A stretch of DNA of 23,379 bases from Fibrobacter sp. GTDB lineage: Bacteria > Fibrobacterota > Fibrobacteria > Fibrobacterales > Fibrobacteraceae. The translations under genes were made by a program, and so were the position numbers. The stretch spans positions 1 to 23,379 of the forward strand of contig DUVD01000176.1 of NCBI GenBank assembly GCA_012841225.1. Direction: 5' to 3'. The notes beneath the pieces are model-generated. The model was not told the origin of the DNA, ran no database searches, and was given only the letters and a program-made list of their open reading frames with translations. This document shows positions 16,800 through 23,379 of the stretch, piece by piece (positions within the stretch are counted from its first letter, which is position 1; every line of letters starts with the position of its first letter).

Positions 16800-16823
16800 T
16801 TTTCTGCCTTTTTTACACTTTTT

Positions 16824-16852
16824 TTATGAAGTTAGTAAACGCTCACTAACAA
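16824..16852 (-). promoter_or_regulatory. TetR candidate operator (16831-16850) within the tetR promoter
   Basis: GTTAGTAAAC/GCTCACTAAC is a 20-base dyad with 8 of 10 pairs matching, of typical TetR operator size. On the minus strand TTGTTA (16847-16852) and TCATAA (16824-16829) stand 17 bases apart, a possible weak -35/-10 pair. The operator fills this spacer, so binding would block RNA polymerase. The divergent cupin gene starts 109 bases away and could be co-controlled. Confidence 0.55.
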
Positions 16853-16958
16853 AGATAACTAATGACATTTATTTTGTCTAGTCTCTTTTCTTTAGTCCTG
16901 CACTATGCTACTTTAATAAGGTCTAACATCGTTCATCAAATTAACATAAGGATGCTTT

Positions 16959-17282
16959 ATGGCCGAAAATATCATCAACCTAGAAAATCACCTTTCTTAC
17001 CAAACTCAATCCGTAGTTAGCCGTGAAATCATTCGCAAACCAGAAGGAACCGTCACCCTTTTTGCGTTTGATGTTGGCCAAGGCTTAAGCGAACACAAGG
17101 CCCCGTTTGAGGCTCTAGTTCACATTATCGATGGCGAGGCTGATGTTTTTATTGCAGGCGAAGCGCATCGCTTAAAAGCGGGTGAACTTATTATAATGCC
17201 AGCCAACATTCCTCACGCCTTACAAGCTATAACTCGGTTCAAAATGATTTTGACCATGATCAAAAAGCCAAAAGAATCATAA
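16959..17282 (+). CDS. Small single-domain cupin
   Basis: 107 residues, one beta-barrel cupin. Cupin motif 1 is visible as GQGLSEHKAPFEALVHIIDG (His at 46, Glu at 51). The usual second histidine of HxH is replaced. Motif 2 is GELIIMPANIPHAL, with the metal-type His after PAN-IP. Such proteins bind small metabolites or metal, and the role here is unknown. The ATG has AAGGA upstream. It is divergent from the tetR operon and followed by a leader with hairpins before ileS. Confidence 0.82.
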   Translation: MAENIINLENHLSYQTQSVVSREIIRKPEGTVTLFAFDVGQGLSEHKAPFEALVHIIDGEADVFIAGEAHRLKAGELIIMPANIPHALQAITRFKMILTMIKKPKES

Positions 17283-17326
17283 AACTGTTGTTCTATGCCC
17301 TCTATTCTGCTTGAAGTGACTTTCAC

Positions 17327-17382
17327 CTCAAAAAAAATTCCTATTTTTGAGCTGTAATTTTACAGGCTTTTTTAAGCCTTTT
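17327..17382 (+). promoter_or_regulatory. Three consecutive hairpins in the cupin-ileS intergenic leader
   Basis: CTCAAAAA/TTTTTGAG (17327-17351), CTGTAA/TTACAG (17352-17365) and AGGCTT-TTTT-AAGCCT followed by TTT (17364-17382) lie back to back and just upstream of the ileS GAGG site. The last one is terminator-like. It may end the cupin transcript or form an attenuator for ileS. No T-box specifier structure was recognised. Confidence 0.4.
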
Positions 17383-17398
17383 GATTTTGAGGTTTATT

Positions 17399-20300
17399 AT
17401 GTTCCGTGAAGTAAAAAAAGAGGAAACGTTCCCCTCTGTAGAAGAACGCATTTTAGATTTATGGGATCGCGACGATAGCTTTCAAAAGTCGATCGACCAA
17501 AACCAAAATAACGAAAGCTTTAATTTTTACGATGGGCCTCCTTTTGCAACAGGACTCCCTCACTACGGGCATTTACTTGCTGGCACTATCAAAGACATTG
17601 TGCCTCGCTACTGGACGATGAAGGGCAAACAAGTGCCTCGCCGCTTTGGCTGGGATTGTCACGGATTACCTATAGAAAGCATTATTCAAAACGAACTGAA
17701 ACTCGACGGCGTTGCCGAAATCCGCGCTTTTGGAGAAGACCGCTTTAATGAATCTTGCCGCGGTGCTGTTTTGCAGTATACCGGAGAATGGCGTAAAACT
17801 GTGCGACGCATGGGCCGTTGGGTAGATTTTGATCGCGACTACAAAACAATGGACACTAATTTTATGGAGTCCGTTTGGTGGGTATTTAAACAATGTTGGG
17901 ATAAAGGCCTTATTTATCAGGGTTACCGTATTCAGCCTTATAGCCCTGCTCTTGCTACGCCTCTTTCAAATTTTGAAACCAACCAAGGTTACAAAGACCG
18001 CCAAGATCCTTCGGTTACTGTTACTTTCCCTTTATTAACAGACAATAAACGCTTTTCAGGCACGGCTATGCTCGTGTGGACAACCACACCTTGGACGCTC
18101 CCCTCTAATTTTGCCATAGCAGTTGGCAAAGACATCGAATACAATTTGGTAGCGCATGCAGATTTTGGTAAACTTTGGGTAGCCGCTTCAAGAACTGCCG
18201 CTTATTTTAAAGAGGCTAAAATCTTAGACACCTGCAAAGGCTCGGATTTAGTGGGCTTAAAATACGAACCTCTGTTTCGCTATTCAGATAAATACGCCGC
18301 AGCAGAAGAGCTCGAAAAACGCTATCAGATTTACCCCGCCGATTTTGTAAGTACCGAAGATGGCGCTGGAGCAGTGCATATTGCCCCTAGTTTTGGCGAA
18401 GAAGACTTTCAACTTGGTGCAGCTCTAGGCCTTGGTTTATTCGACCCTTTAGATGAAGAAGGCCGATTTAACGAGATGGTAGAACCTTGGAAGGGTATAG
18501 GCGCCAAAGACGCCGATAAAGCTATTCTCGCTGCGTTAAAAGAACAAGGTCGCGTATTTAAACACGATAGCTTAGTTCATAGTTATCCACATTGCTGGCG
18601 CACCGGAGTACCTCTTTTATACCGCGCTCTTAAAACGTGGTTCTTAAAAATAGATGGCGAGCTGACTAATGCCGAGGGCGAAACCAAAACTCTAAAGCAA
18701 TGGATGATCGACTCGAACCAACAAATCAACTGGGTTCCCGATCACATTAAAAATGGCCGCTTTGGCAAGTGGTTAGAAAACGCGCGTGATTGGAATATCT
18801 CTCGCAACCGCTTTTGGGGAACACCCCTACCAATATGGATTGCAGAAGACGGCGAAATGATTGCCGTAGGCTCTATTGCCGAGCTAGCTGCACTTTCTGG
18901 AAAAACCCTCACCGACTTACACAAGCATTTTGTAGACGCTGTCGACATTGTCAAAGATGGTAAGGTCTTTAAACGCACCGTCGAAGTCTTTGACTGTTGG
19001 TTTGAATCGGGCTCTATGCCTTACGCTCAAAACCATTACCCCTTTGAAAACAAAGAAGCCGTAGAGGCCGCCTTCCCCGCTGATTTTATTGCCGAAGGCC
19101 TAGATCAAACTCGCGGTTGGTTTTACACGCTGTCCGTACTTTCTAATGCGCTGTTTCAAAAACCAGCCTTTAAAAATGTGATTGTCAATGGCATTATCCT
19201 CGCCGAAAGTGGCCAGAAAATGTCGAAAAGCTTGCGCAATTACCCAGATCCTAATGAGCTCATCAACCGCACTGGTGCCGATGCCATTCGCTTGTTTATG
19301 ATCAACTCGGCTGCTCTAAAAGCAGAAGACTTGCGCTTCTCGGAAGAAGGCGTTAAGAACATTGTAAAGCAAGTGATGCTTCCACTTTGGAACGCAGTTA
19401 GCTTTTTTATTAGCAATCACAATGCCGACGCCGCTAAAGGGCAACTCGATTGGAAGCCAGGCCAAGTTATTCAAAGTGAAAATGAATTAGACCGATGGAT
19501 GCTCGCCGTGCTTCAGGAGCTTGCCGAAAAAGTTGAAGAAGAAATGGCAGCTTACCGCTTGTATAATGTGGTTCCAGCCATTATTGCTACCGTAGATGAC
19601 TTAACTAATTGGTATGTGCGTCGCAGCCGTCGCCGCTTTTGGAAAAGTGATAACGATGGCGACAAAAATGCCGCTTATGCCAGCATGTATAAAGTCCTTG
19701 TTGACTTTAGCAAAATTCTTGCTCCATTTTTGCCAATGCTTTCCGAAGAAATCTACCAAATTTTTGTACGCGAAGTAGACCCTAGTGCGCCAATTAGCGT
19801 ACACCTTTGCACGTTCCCTAGCGCCAATGAGTCACTCAAAGACCCCGCTCTTGTGAAGCGCATTGCCATGCTCCGCGGCCTAGTAGAAATGGGACGAACC
19901 ATCCGCTCTACTAACTGCATTAAAAACCGCATGCCTCTTGCTTCTATGACAATTGTACCCCACGGAGCAGTAGAAAAAGAAGTCGTAGAATCCATGCGCG
20001 ACTTAATTCTCGAAGAACTAAACGTTCGCGAAATGAAGTTTATCGAAGACGAAACCACATTGGTTAAGCTTTCTGCAAAACCAAACTTCTTAGGAATCAA
20101 AGCCAAGGGTCCAGAGTTTGCTAAAAACATGAAAGAAATTCAAACTGTTCTTAGTAAGCTCAACGCAAACGAAATTTGTGAATTGCAAGAAGGTAAAACC
20201 ATTGACTTTCCATTTGGATGTGTTGGTGAAGAATGCTTGCTCATTCATCGCATAGTCCCAGAAGGAATGGCAGTAGAAGCGAACTCGCACTTTACTGTGG

Positions 20301-20584
20301 CACTTGATCTTTCTATTACAGACGAGCTTAGGTGCGCTTGCTTGGCTCGCGAATTTGTAAACCGCATTCAAAATCGTCGCAAAGACCAAGACTACGCCAT
20401 CACCGATAAAATTGAAATCTCCCTTTATTCAGAATCCCAACTCTTTAAGCAAAGCGTTGCCGAAAACTTGGCCTATATCATGGGCGAAACACAAGCAACA
20501 GCCCTCACTTGGGTGGAAAGCGCCGAGGGCTTAGAGCCAAACGAAGCTGATGGAGAAGGGTTTTCATTTACCACAAAAAGATAA
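17399..20584 (+). CDS. ileS: Isoleucyl-tRNA synthetase, eukaryotic-like type 2
   Basis: 1061 residues from the ATG at 17399, with GAGG seven bases upstream; a TTG 18 bases earlier has no site. It charges tRNA-Ile with isoleucine in the cytoplasm. The class I HIGH signature is HYGH (55-58) in PPFATGLPHYGHLLAGTIKD, and KMSKS begins at residue 607. WTTTPWTLPSN marks the editing domain. RNRFWGTPLPIW, FDCWFESGSMPYAQ and LDQTRGWFYTL are further family motifs. The HYGH-GTIKD form and the long C-terminal domain (LAREFVNRIQNRRKD) are typical of the IleS2 type, which is generally insensitive to mupirocin. Zinc motifs of the IleS1 C-terminus are absent. The gene ends at a strong shared terminator. Confidence 0.96.
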   Translation: MFREVKKEETFPSVEERILDLWDRDDSFQKSIDQNQNNESFNFYDGPPFATGLPHYGHLLAGTIKDIVPRYWTMKGKQVPRRFGWDCHGLPIESIIQNELKLDGVAEIRAFGEDRFNESCRGAVLQYTGEWRKTVRRMGRWVDFDRDYKTMDTNFMESVWWVFKQCWDKGLIYQGYRIQPYSPALATPLSNFETNQGYKDRQDPSVTVTFPLLTDNKRFSGTAMLVWTTTPWTLPSNFAIAVGKDIEYNLVAHADFGKLWVAASRTAAYFKEAKILDTCKGSDLVGLKYEPLFRYSDKYAAAEELEKRYQIYPADFVSTEDGAGAVHIAPSFGEEDFQLGAALGLGLFDPLDEEGRFNEMVEPWKGIGAKDADKAILAALKEQGRVFKHDSLVHSYPHCWRTGVPLLYRALKTWFLKIDGELTNAEGETKTLKQWMIDSNQQINWVPDHIKNGRFGKWLENARDWNISRNRFWGTPLPIWIAEDGEMIAVGSIAELAALSGKTLTDLHKHFVDAVDIVKDGKVFKRTVEVFDCWFESGSMPYAQNHYPFENKEAVEAAFPADFIAEGLDQTRGWFYTLSVLSNALFQKPAFKNVIVNGIILAESGQKMSKSLRNYPDPNELINRTGADAIRLFMINSAALKAEDLRFSEEGVKNIVKQVMLPLWNAVSFFISNHNADAAKGQLDWKPGQVIQSENELDRWMLAVLQELAEKVEEEMAAYRLYNVVPAIIATVDDLTNWYVRRSRRRFWKSDNDGDKNAAYASMYKVLVDFSKILAPFLPMLSEEIYQIFVREVDPSAPISVHLCTFPSANESLKDPALVKRIAMLRGLVEMGRTIRSTNCIKNRMPLASMTIVPHGAVEKEVVESMRDLILEELNVREMKFIEDETTLVKLSAKPNFLGIKAKGPEFAKNMKEIQTVLSKLNANEICELQEGKTIDFPFGCVGEECLLIHRIVPEGMAVEANSHFTVALDLSITDELRCACLAREFVNRIQNRRKDQDYAITDKIEISLYSESQLFKQSVAENLAYIMGETQATALTWVESAEGLEPNEADGEGFSFTTKR

Positions 20585-20623
20585 GATTCTCCTGCATCGA
20601 TTAAACGCACAAAAGTATAAACC

Positions 20624-20661
20624 AAAAAAGAGCCTAGCAACATAAGCATAGGCTCTTTTTT
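20624..20661. terminator. Bidirectional terminator between ileS and the GH43 gene
   Basis: A6-GAGCCTA, a 12-base loop and TAGGCTC-T6 form a perfect 13-pair stem flanked by A and T runs. It serves ileS on the plus strand and the GH43 gene, which ends at 20684, on the minus strand. Confidence 0.9.
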
Positions 20662-20683
20662 TATTTTGAATTAATTAGACTTT

Positions 20684-22837
20684 TTATTTAGAAACAAACA
20701 CCCGATACACTTTAGAAGAGTTTTGAGGTTTTACTATATAGACACCTGGTTTATCGACTACCATTTGAGTCTTTTGCGTTAAGTTAGAATTGCTTAACGC
20801 ACTAAACTGAGCCACTTGCTTTCCTTGGACCGTATAAACTTTATATGCACTTTCGCCTTCTAGAAGTCCTAAGTTCATTTGATTTGAAATGCCTATTGGC
20901 CGGTCATCAATATTAATCCAGTCGAGATTAACAAAGCTACCCGTGATAAGTACTTTCAAAACGTGTTTTCCAGTAGTGAGTGGTTTTATTTTTCCTGTGA
21001 CTTCAGTATAAGTATCCCAATCTGCTCCTTGAGGCACTTTGATCGTATCGCTAATAGCAACATCATCCATAAAGAGCATAAAGGATGAGTTTTCCGAACC
21101 CGAAGAAACTCGAGCAGTCAGCGTTTGTTCTCCGGCCACTTTCACATCAACCGTATATTCCAACCATTCGCCGGCGATAGTATAACCAACGGCCATCCCG
21201 GTACCAATAGAGACAATGTCTACACCCTCATCCACACGGAAAGAAGCGTCTCCTTGGTTTTCAGCTTCCTCATCGCTATAGGCTTTTCCTGATCCACCTT
21301 CATCATAGTGTTCCATTTCGATTTTACCCGGGATACTTGCAGCAACGCCTTTATAAGGAGCTTGCGGTATAATAGGGGCAGAGGCGCCAGAAAAAGACCA
21401 TTCTAAAATACCCATGGTAGAATCTTTAGAGCCTTTGAAAACGAGGAACAGCTCATTCACTACACCCTTTAAACCAGTAACAGGACATTCTTTTGTTTGG
21501 TATGATTTCCAACCGCTAGTTTGAGGAAGTTCACAAGAACCAGCCAAAGTGCCTGTTTCGCTTCCTGAGCGAATCTCAATTTTATTACCACTAGCAACAC
21601 TTGCTGCGTTTACAATAAAATTAGTAGCCCCAGATCCAAAATCAACTCCAGACACGCGAATCCAAGATACTTTAGTAGAATAGGGAGTAAGAACATGCTT
21701 TACTGGTTGCCCACGTACCCAATCAGTGCGGCTTCGAATATTGCGCTGCTTACTACTTGTCATTGCAGGATAAGTTTTATAGGGATCAAAATTGGCAATC
21801 TGTTTTGGGCCTTCATTTGTATAAACAAGCTTATTTATTTTATCGCCACTGTAGGTAAGTTCATCGATGCTTACACTGCGATGAAATGCTGGGGCCGGAT
21901 TTGCTACCCCTAAAGAAGCAGGGTGTTCAGCGGCTTGCACCAAACGGCGGTCATGATAAACAGCATACCATTTACCCTTGAATTCCGCAATTCCATGATG
22001 GTTATTATTATTTGCATTAATGTTCTTCCCATTTATATTAGGGTTATCCATAAAGATGTTTTGATATGTATAAGGGCCTGTTACATTATTAGATGTTCCA
22101 TAAGCAATTCTTAAATCTGCAGTGCTATAAGTTAAATAATAGATGCCATTTCTTTTATGAATGTAAGAGGCTTCCATTGCCTTAGGGCCACCGATTTTTA
22201 ACTGGACTTTTGTTGATACATTAAAGCCCTTCATATCGGAATTAAACTTGTAAATATTAAAAATATTATTATTGCCTTCTGCAGCAGGACGACTAGTACT
22301 ACTTCCGCCACCAAATGTAAAGTACCCGCTACCGTCATCATCAAAGTATATCGCTGGGTCAAAACACCAGCCAATACCATCGCAATCGGCTAAGCCTCCG
22401 CCCCAATTATTAATCAGTTTTTTATTGCCTGGAATAGGGTTTTCCCATGGGCCAGCAAAATTTTTTGCCCCAACTATACCAACTCCACCGCCACCACCAT
22501 CAGGGTAAACAATGTAAAATGTACCATCTGGTGCAATGTCTACTCCCGAAGCCCAAATATCGTTGATATTATCATATTCGCGTTTGGCTTCAAAAATAAT
22601 ACCATAGTCGGTCCAGTTTTTCATGTCTTTACTGCTAAATCCATAAAGAGATTTAATAGTATAACCATCACTACCTGCAGGATCATCAGAATCGGTAATG
22701 ATATAAAATGTTTCTTTGTCTGATGTTGCAGCAGGATCCGCTAAATAATGATAACTGCTAATTGGATTATCCGCATAATTGTAAACGCCTAAACCGGCAA
22801 GCACACCGAGCAAGGCTATACGTTTTAATAAACTCAT
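20684..22837 (-). CDS. Secreted GH43 glycosidase with two CBM6-type modules and T9SS-like tail
   Basis: 717 residues. Signal peptide is about 1-22 (ALLGVLAGLGVYNYA). The GH43 five-bladed domain (about 28-340) has the catalytic base D34 (YLADPAA), the pKa modulator D160 (CFDPAIYFDDDGSGYF) and the acid E222 (MEASYIHKRNGIYYLTYS). NNHHGIAEFKGKWY is also typical of arabinofuranosidase/xylosidase members. A first CBM6 spans about 375-482 and a second about 500-642 (GYTIAGEWLEYTV, GSFVNLDW). A tail (about 655-717: VYTVQGKQV, KPGVYIVKP) resembles a sorting domain. It probably removes arabinose or xylose units from hemicellulose outside the cell. Strong AAGGAG site; transcribed alone. Substrate is inferred from family only. 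Confidence 0.9.
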   Translation of the reverse strand: MSLLKRIALLGVLAGLGVYNYADNPISSYHYLADPAATSDKETFYIITDSDDPAGSDGYTIKSLYGFSSKDMKNWTDYGIIFEAKREYDNINDIWASGVDIAPDGTFYIVYPDGGGGGVGIVGAKNFAGPWENPIPGNKKLINNWGGGLADCDGIGWCFDPAIYFDDDGSGYFTFGGGSSTSRPAAEGNNNIFNIYKFNSDMKGFNVSTKVQLKIGGPKAMEASYIHKRNGIYYLTYSTADLRIAYGTSNNVTGPYTYQNIFMDNPNINGKNINANNNNHHGIAEFKGKWYAVYHDRRLVQAAEHPASLGVANPAPAFHRSVSIDELTYSGDKINKLVYTNEGPKQIANFDPYKTYPAMTSSKQRNIRSRTDWVRGQPVKHVLTPYSTKVSWIRVSGVDFGSGATNFIVNAASVASGNKIEIRSGSETGTLAGSCELPQTSGWKSYQTKECPVTGLKGVVNELFLVFKGSKDSTMGILEWSFSGASAPIIPQAPYKGVAASIPGKIEMEHYDEGGSGKAYSDEEAENQGDASFRVDEGVDIVSIGTGMAVGYTIAGEWLEYTVDVKVAGEQTLTARVSSGSENSSFMLFMDDVAISDTIKVPQGADWDTYTEVTGKIKPLTTGKHVLKVLITGSFVNLDWINIDDRPIGISNQMNLGLLEGESAYKVYTVQGKQVAQFSALSNSNLTQKTQMVVDKPGVYIVKPQNSSKVYRVFVSK

Positions 22838-22939
22838 TTTGACTCCTTTTTTTTAGGCCTAATACCCCAAAAAAGTAATGGTTACTATTAAAAATATGCT
22901 CGAAGTTCTCTTTTCTTTAGTGCTCAACTGAAGTTCGCA

Positions 22940-22954
22940 TGGATAGATTGTCCA
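22940..22954. promoter_or_regulatory. Palindrome between GH43 and the divergent exported-protein gene
   Basis: TGGATA-GAT-TGTCCA is a 6-3-6 dyad (one wobble pair), extendable to seven pairs as 22939-22955. It lies 103 bases from the GH43 start and 44 bases from the start of the plus-strand gene. It matches the design of the site at 3311-3325. Confidence 0.35.
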
Positions 22955-22959
22955 TAAAA

Positions 22960-22984
22960 AGCTTATATTAAGCTAATAGCTTAA
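22960..22984 (+). promoter_or_regulatory. Mutually exclusive small hairpins upstream of the right-edge gene
   Basis: AGCTTA-TAT-TAAGCT (22960-22974) and TTAAGCT-AAT-AGCTTAA (22968-22984) share the middle arm, so only one can form at a time. They end 13 bases before the ATG at 22998 and could tune ribosome access. The ribosome site itself is weak. Confidence 0.3.
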
Positions 22985-22997
22985 AAATGAGTGTCTT

Positions 22998-23379
22998 ATG
23001 TTAAACAAATGGATTTTTAGCGTTCTTCTTGGACTTTCGATAAGCGTATGCTTTGCCCAAAGTACTCTTCCATTAGATACTTTTGGTATCTCCATGTTTT
23101 ACGAGACTAAAACAGGTACACAATCTTGGAACTCTGCTCATTGGGGCAATGGAATTGCACGTACCATTCGCTATGCCCCAGACCCTCACGACCCTACCGA
23201 CTGGACTGAAGATCATAGCGCGAGCACCCAAGGTTTTATCATCGATGGGCAGGGCATGATGAGCATGGCCGGCGGCCCACGGTTTCACATCAACTCGCTT
23301 CGCACTAAAAAAGTACCCGCACAATTCTTTTTAAACACCGAGTTTACCGCCTATTATCGCAGAATAGGAAGCGGTGGCA
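22998..23379 (+). CDS. Exported protein of unknown family (N-terminal part, runs off the window)
   Basis: 127 codons are visible from the ATG at 22998. A signal peptide (MLNKWIFSVLLGLSISVCFA, then QST) is followed by a mature sequence with many aromatic and polar residues (FGISMFYETKTGTQSWNSAHWGNG, IIDGQGMMSMAGGPRFHINS, FFLNTEFTAYYRRIGSGG). The alternating pattern suggests a beta-rich fold, for example a jelly-roll of the laminin-G or lectin-like kind, but no family is recognised. The Cys before FAQ does not fit a lipobox. It is divergent from the GH43 enzyme across 160 bases and shares its upstream region. A role in binding or cutting plant polysaccharide is therefore likely but unproven. 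The C-terminal part is outside the window. Confidence 0.72.
   Translation, partial: MLNKWIFSVLLGLSISVCFAQSTLPLDTFGISMFYETKTGTQSWNSAHWGNGIARTIRYAPDPHDPTDWTEDHSASTQGFIIDGQGMMSMAGGPRFHINSLRTKKVPAQFFLNTEFTAYYRRIGSGG

Noticed and set aside
18583..18591. Perfect DnaA-box sequence TTATCCACA
   Set aside because: It is a single copy inside ileS, where it encodes conserved residues (SYPHCW). No cluster of boxes or A/T-rich unwinding region lies nearby, so an origin is not supported despite dnaN in the window.
16882..22921. 15-base repeat TCTCTTTTCTTTAGT at 16882-16896 and 22907-22921
   Set aside because: Low-complexity pyrimidine-rich sequence with different flanks and no shared position relative to genes; chance is a sufficient explanation.

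Overview
The window reads as a chromosomal segment of a Gram-negative plant-fibre degrader, most likely Fibrobacter or a close relative in Fibrobacterota. This is inferred from three things. It carries exported multi-modular glycoside hydrolases ending in near-identical CBM6-type modules plus a T9SS-like C-terminal tail. It has a PorV-like outer-membrane protein. Its housekeeping genes are scattered in short operons. Base composition is moderate to AT-rich. No rRNA, tRNA, CRISPR array, insertion sequence or prophage was recognised, and no stretch over 300 bases lacks a gene.

Left edge (1-3200, minus strand): a two-gene polysaccharide-degradation operon. A secreted right-handed beta-helix enzyme (GH141-like) with CBM and sorting tail is followed 20 bases later by the N-terminal part of an exported GH2 beta-galactosidase that runs off the window.

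3361-7541: core genes. On the minus strand are a 50-residue membrane protein, dnaN, a terminator and a ttcA-like tRNA thiolase. Divergently on the plus strand are a small helical protein, a membrane-anchored LytM/M23 protein with one altered active-site residue, and a HAD hydrolase.

7661-12570: an RNase E/G gene with a structured leader ends at a bidirectional terminator shared with a minus-strand pair, phosphohexomutase then PorV-like protein. Upstream of that pair is an AIM24/TIGR00266 gene.

12660-16850: a tightly overlapping minus-strand operon encodes a TetR regulator, a BASS/ACR3-type transporter and a large DExH helicase resembling the DUF3516 group. A palindromic candidate operator precedes tetR. 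Divergent to it are a small cupin gene and a eukaryotic-type (type 2) isoleucyl-tRNA synthetase with a hairpin-rich leader.

Right edge (20624-23379): after a strong bidirectional terminator lies a secreted GH43 enzyme with two CBM modules and a sorting tail. Divergent from it, an unrecognised exported protein runs off the window.

The glycoside hydrolases at both ends probably act together on hemicellulose or pectin side chains outside the cell. A 15-base palindrome is found in the upstream regions of both loci. The PorV-like protein in the middle fits a T9SS export route for their sorting tails. No clearly new multi-gene system is demonstrated. The best candidates for follow-up are the tetR-transporter-helicase operon, the small membrane protein translated just before dnaN, and the shared palindrome.
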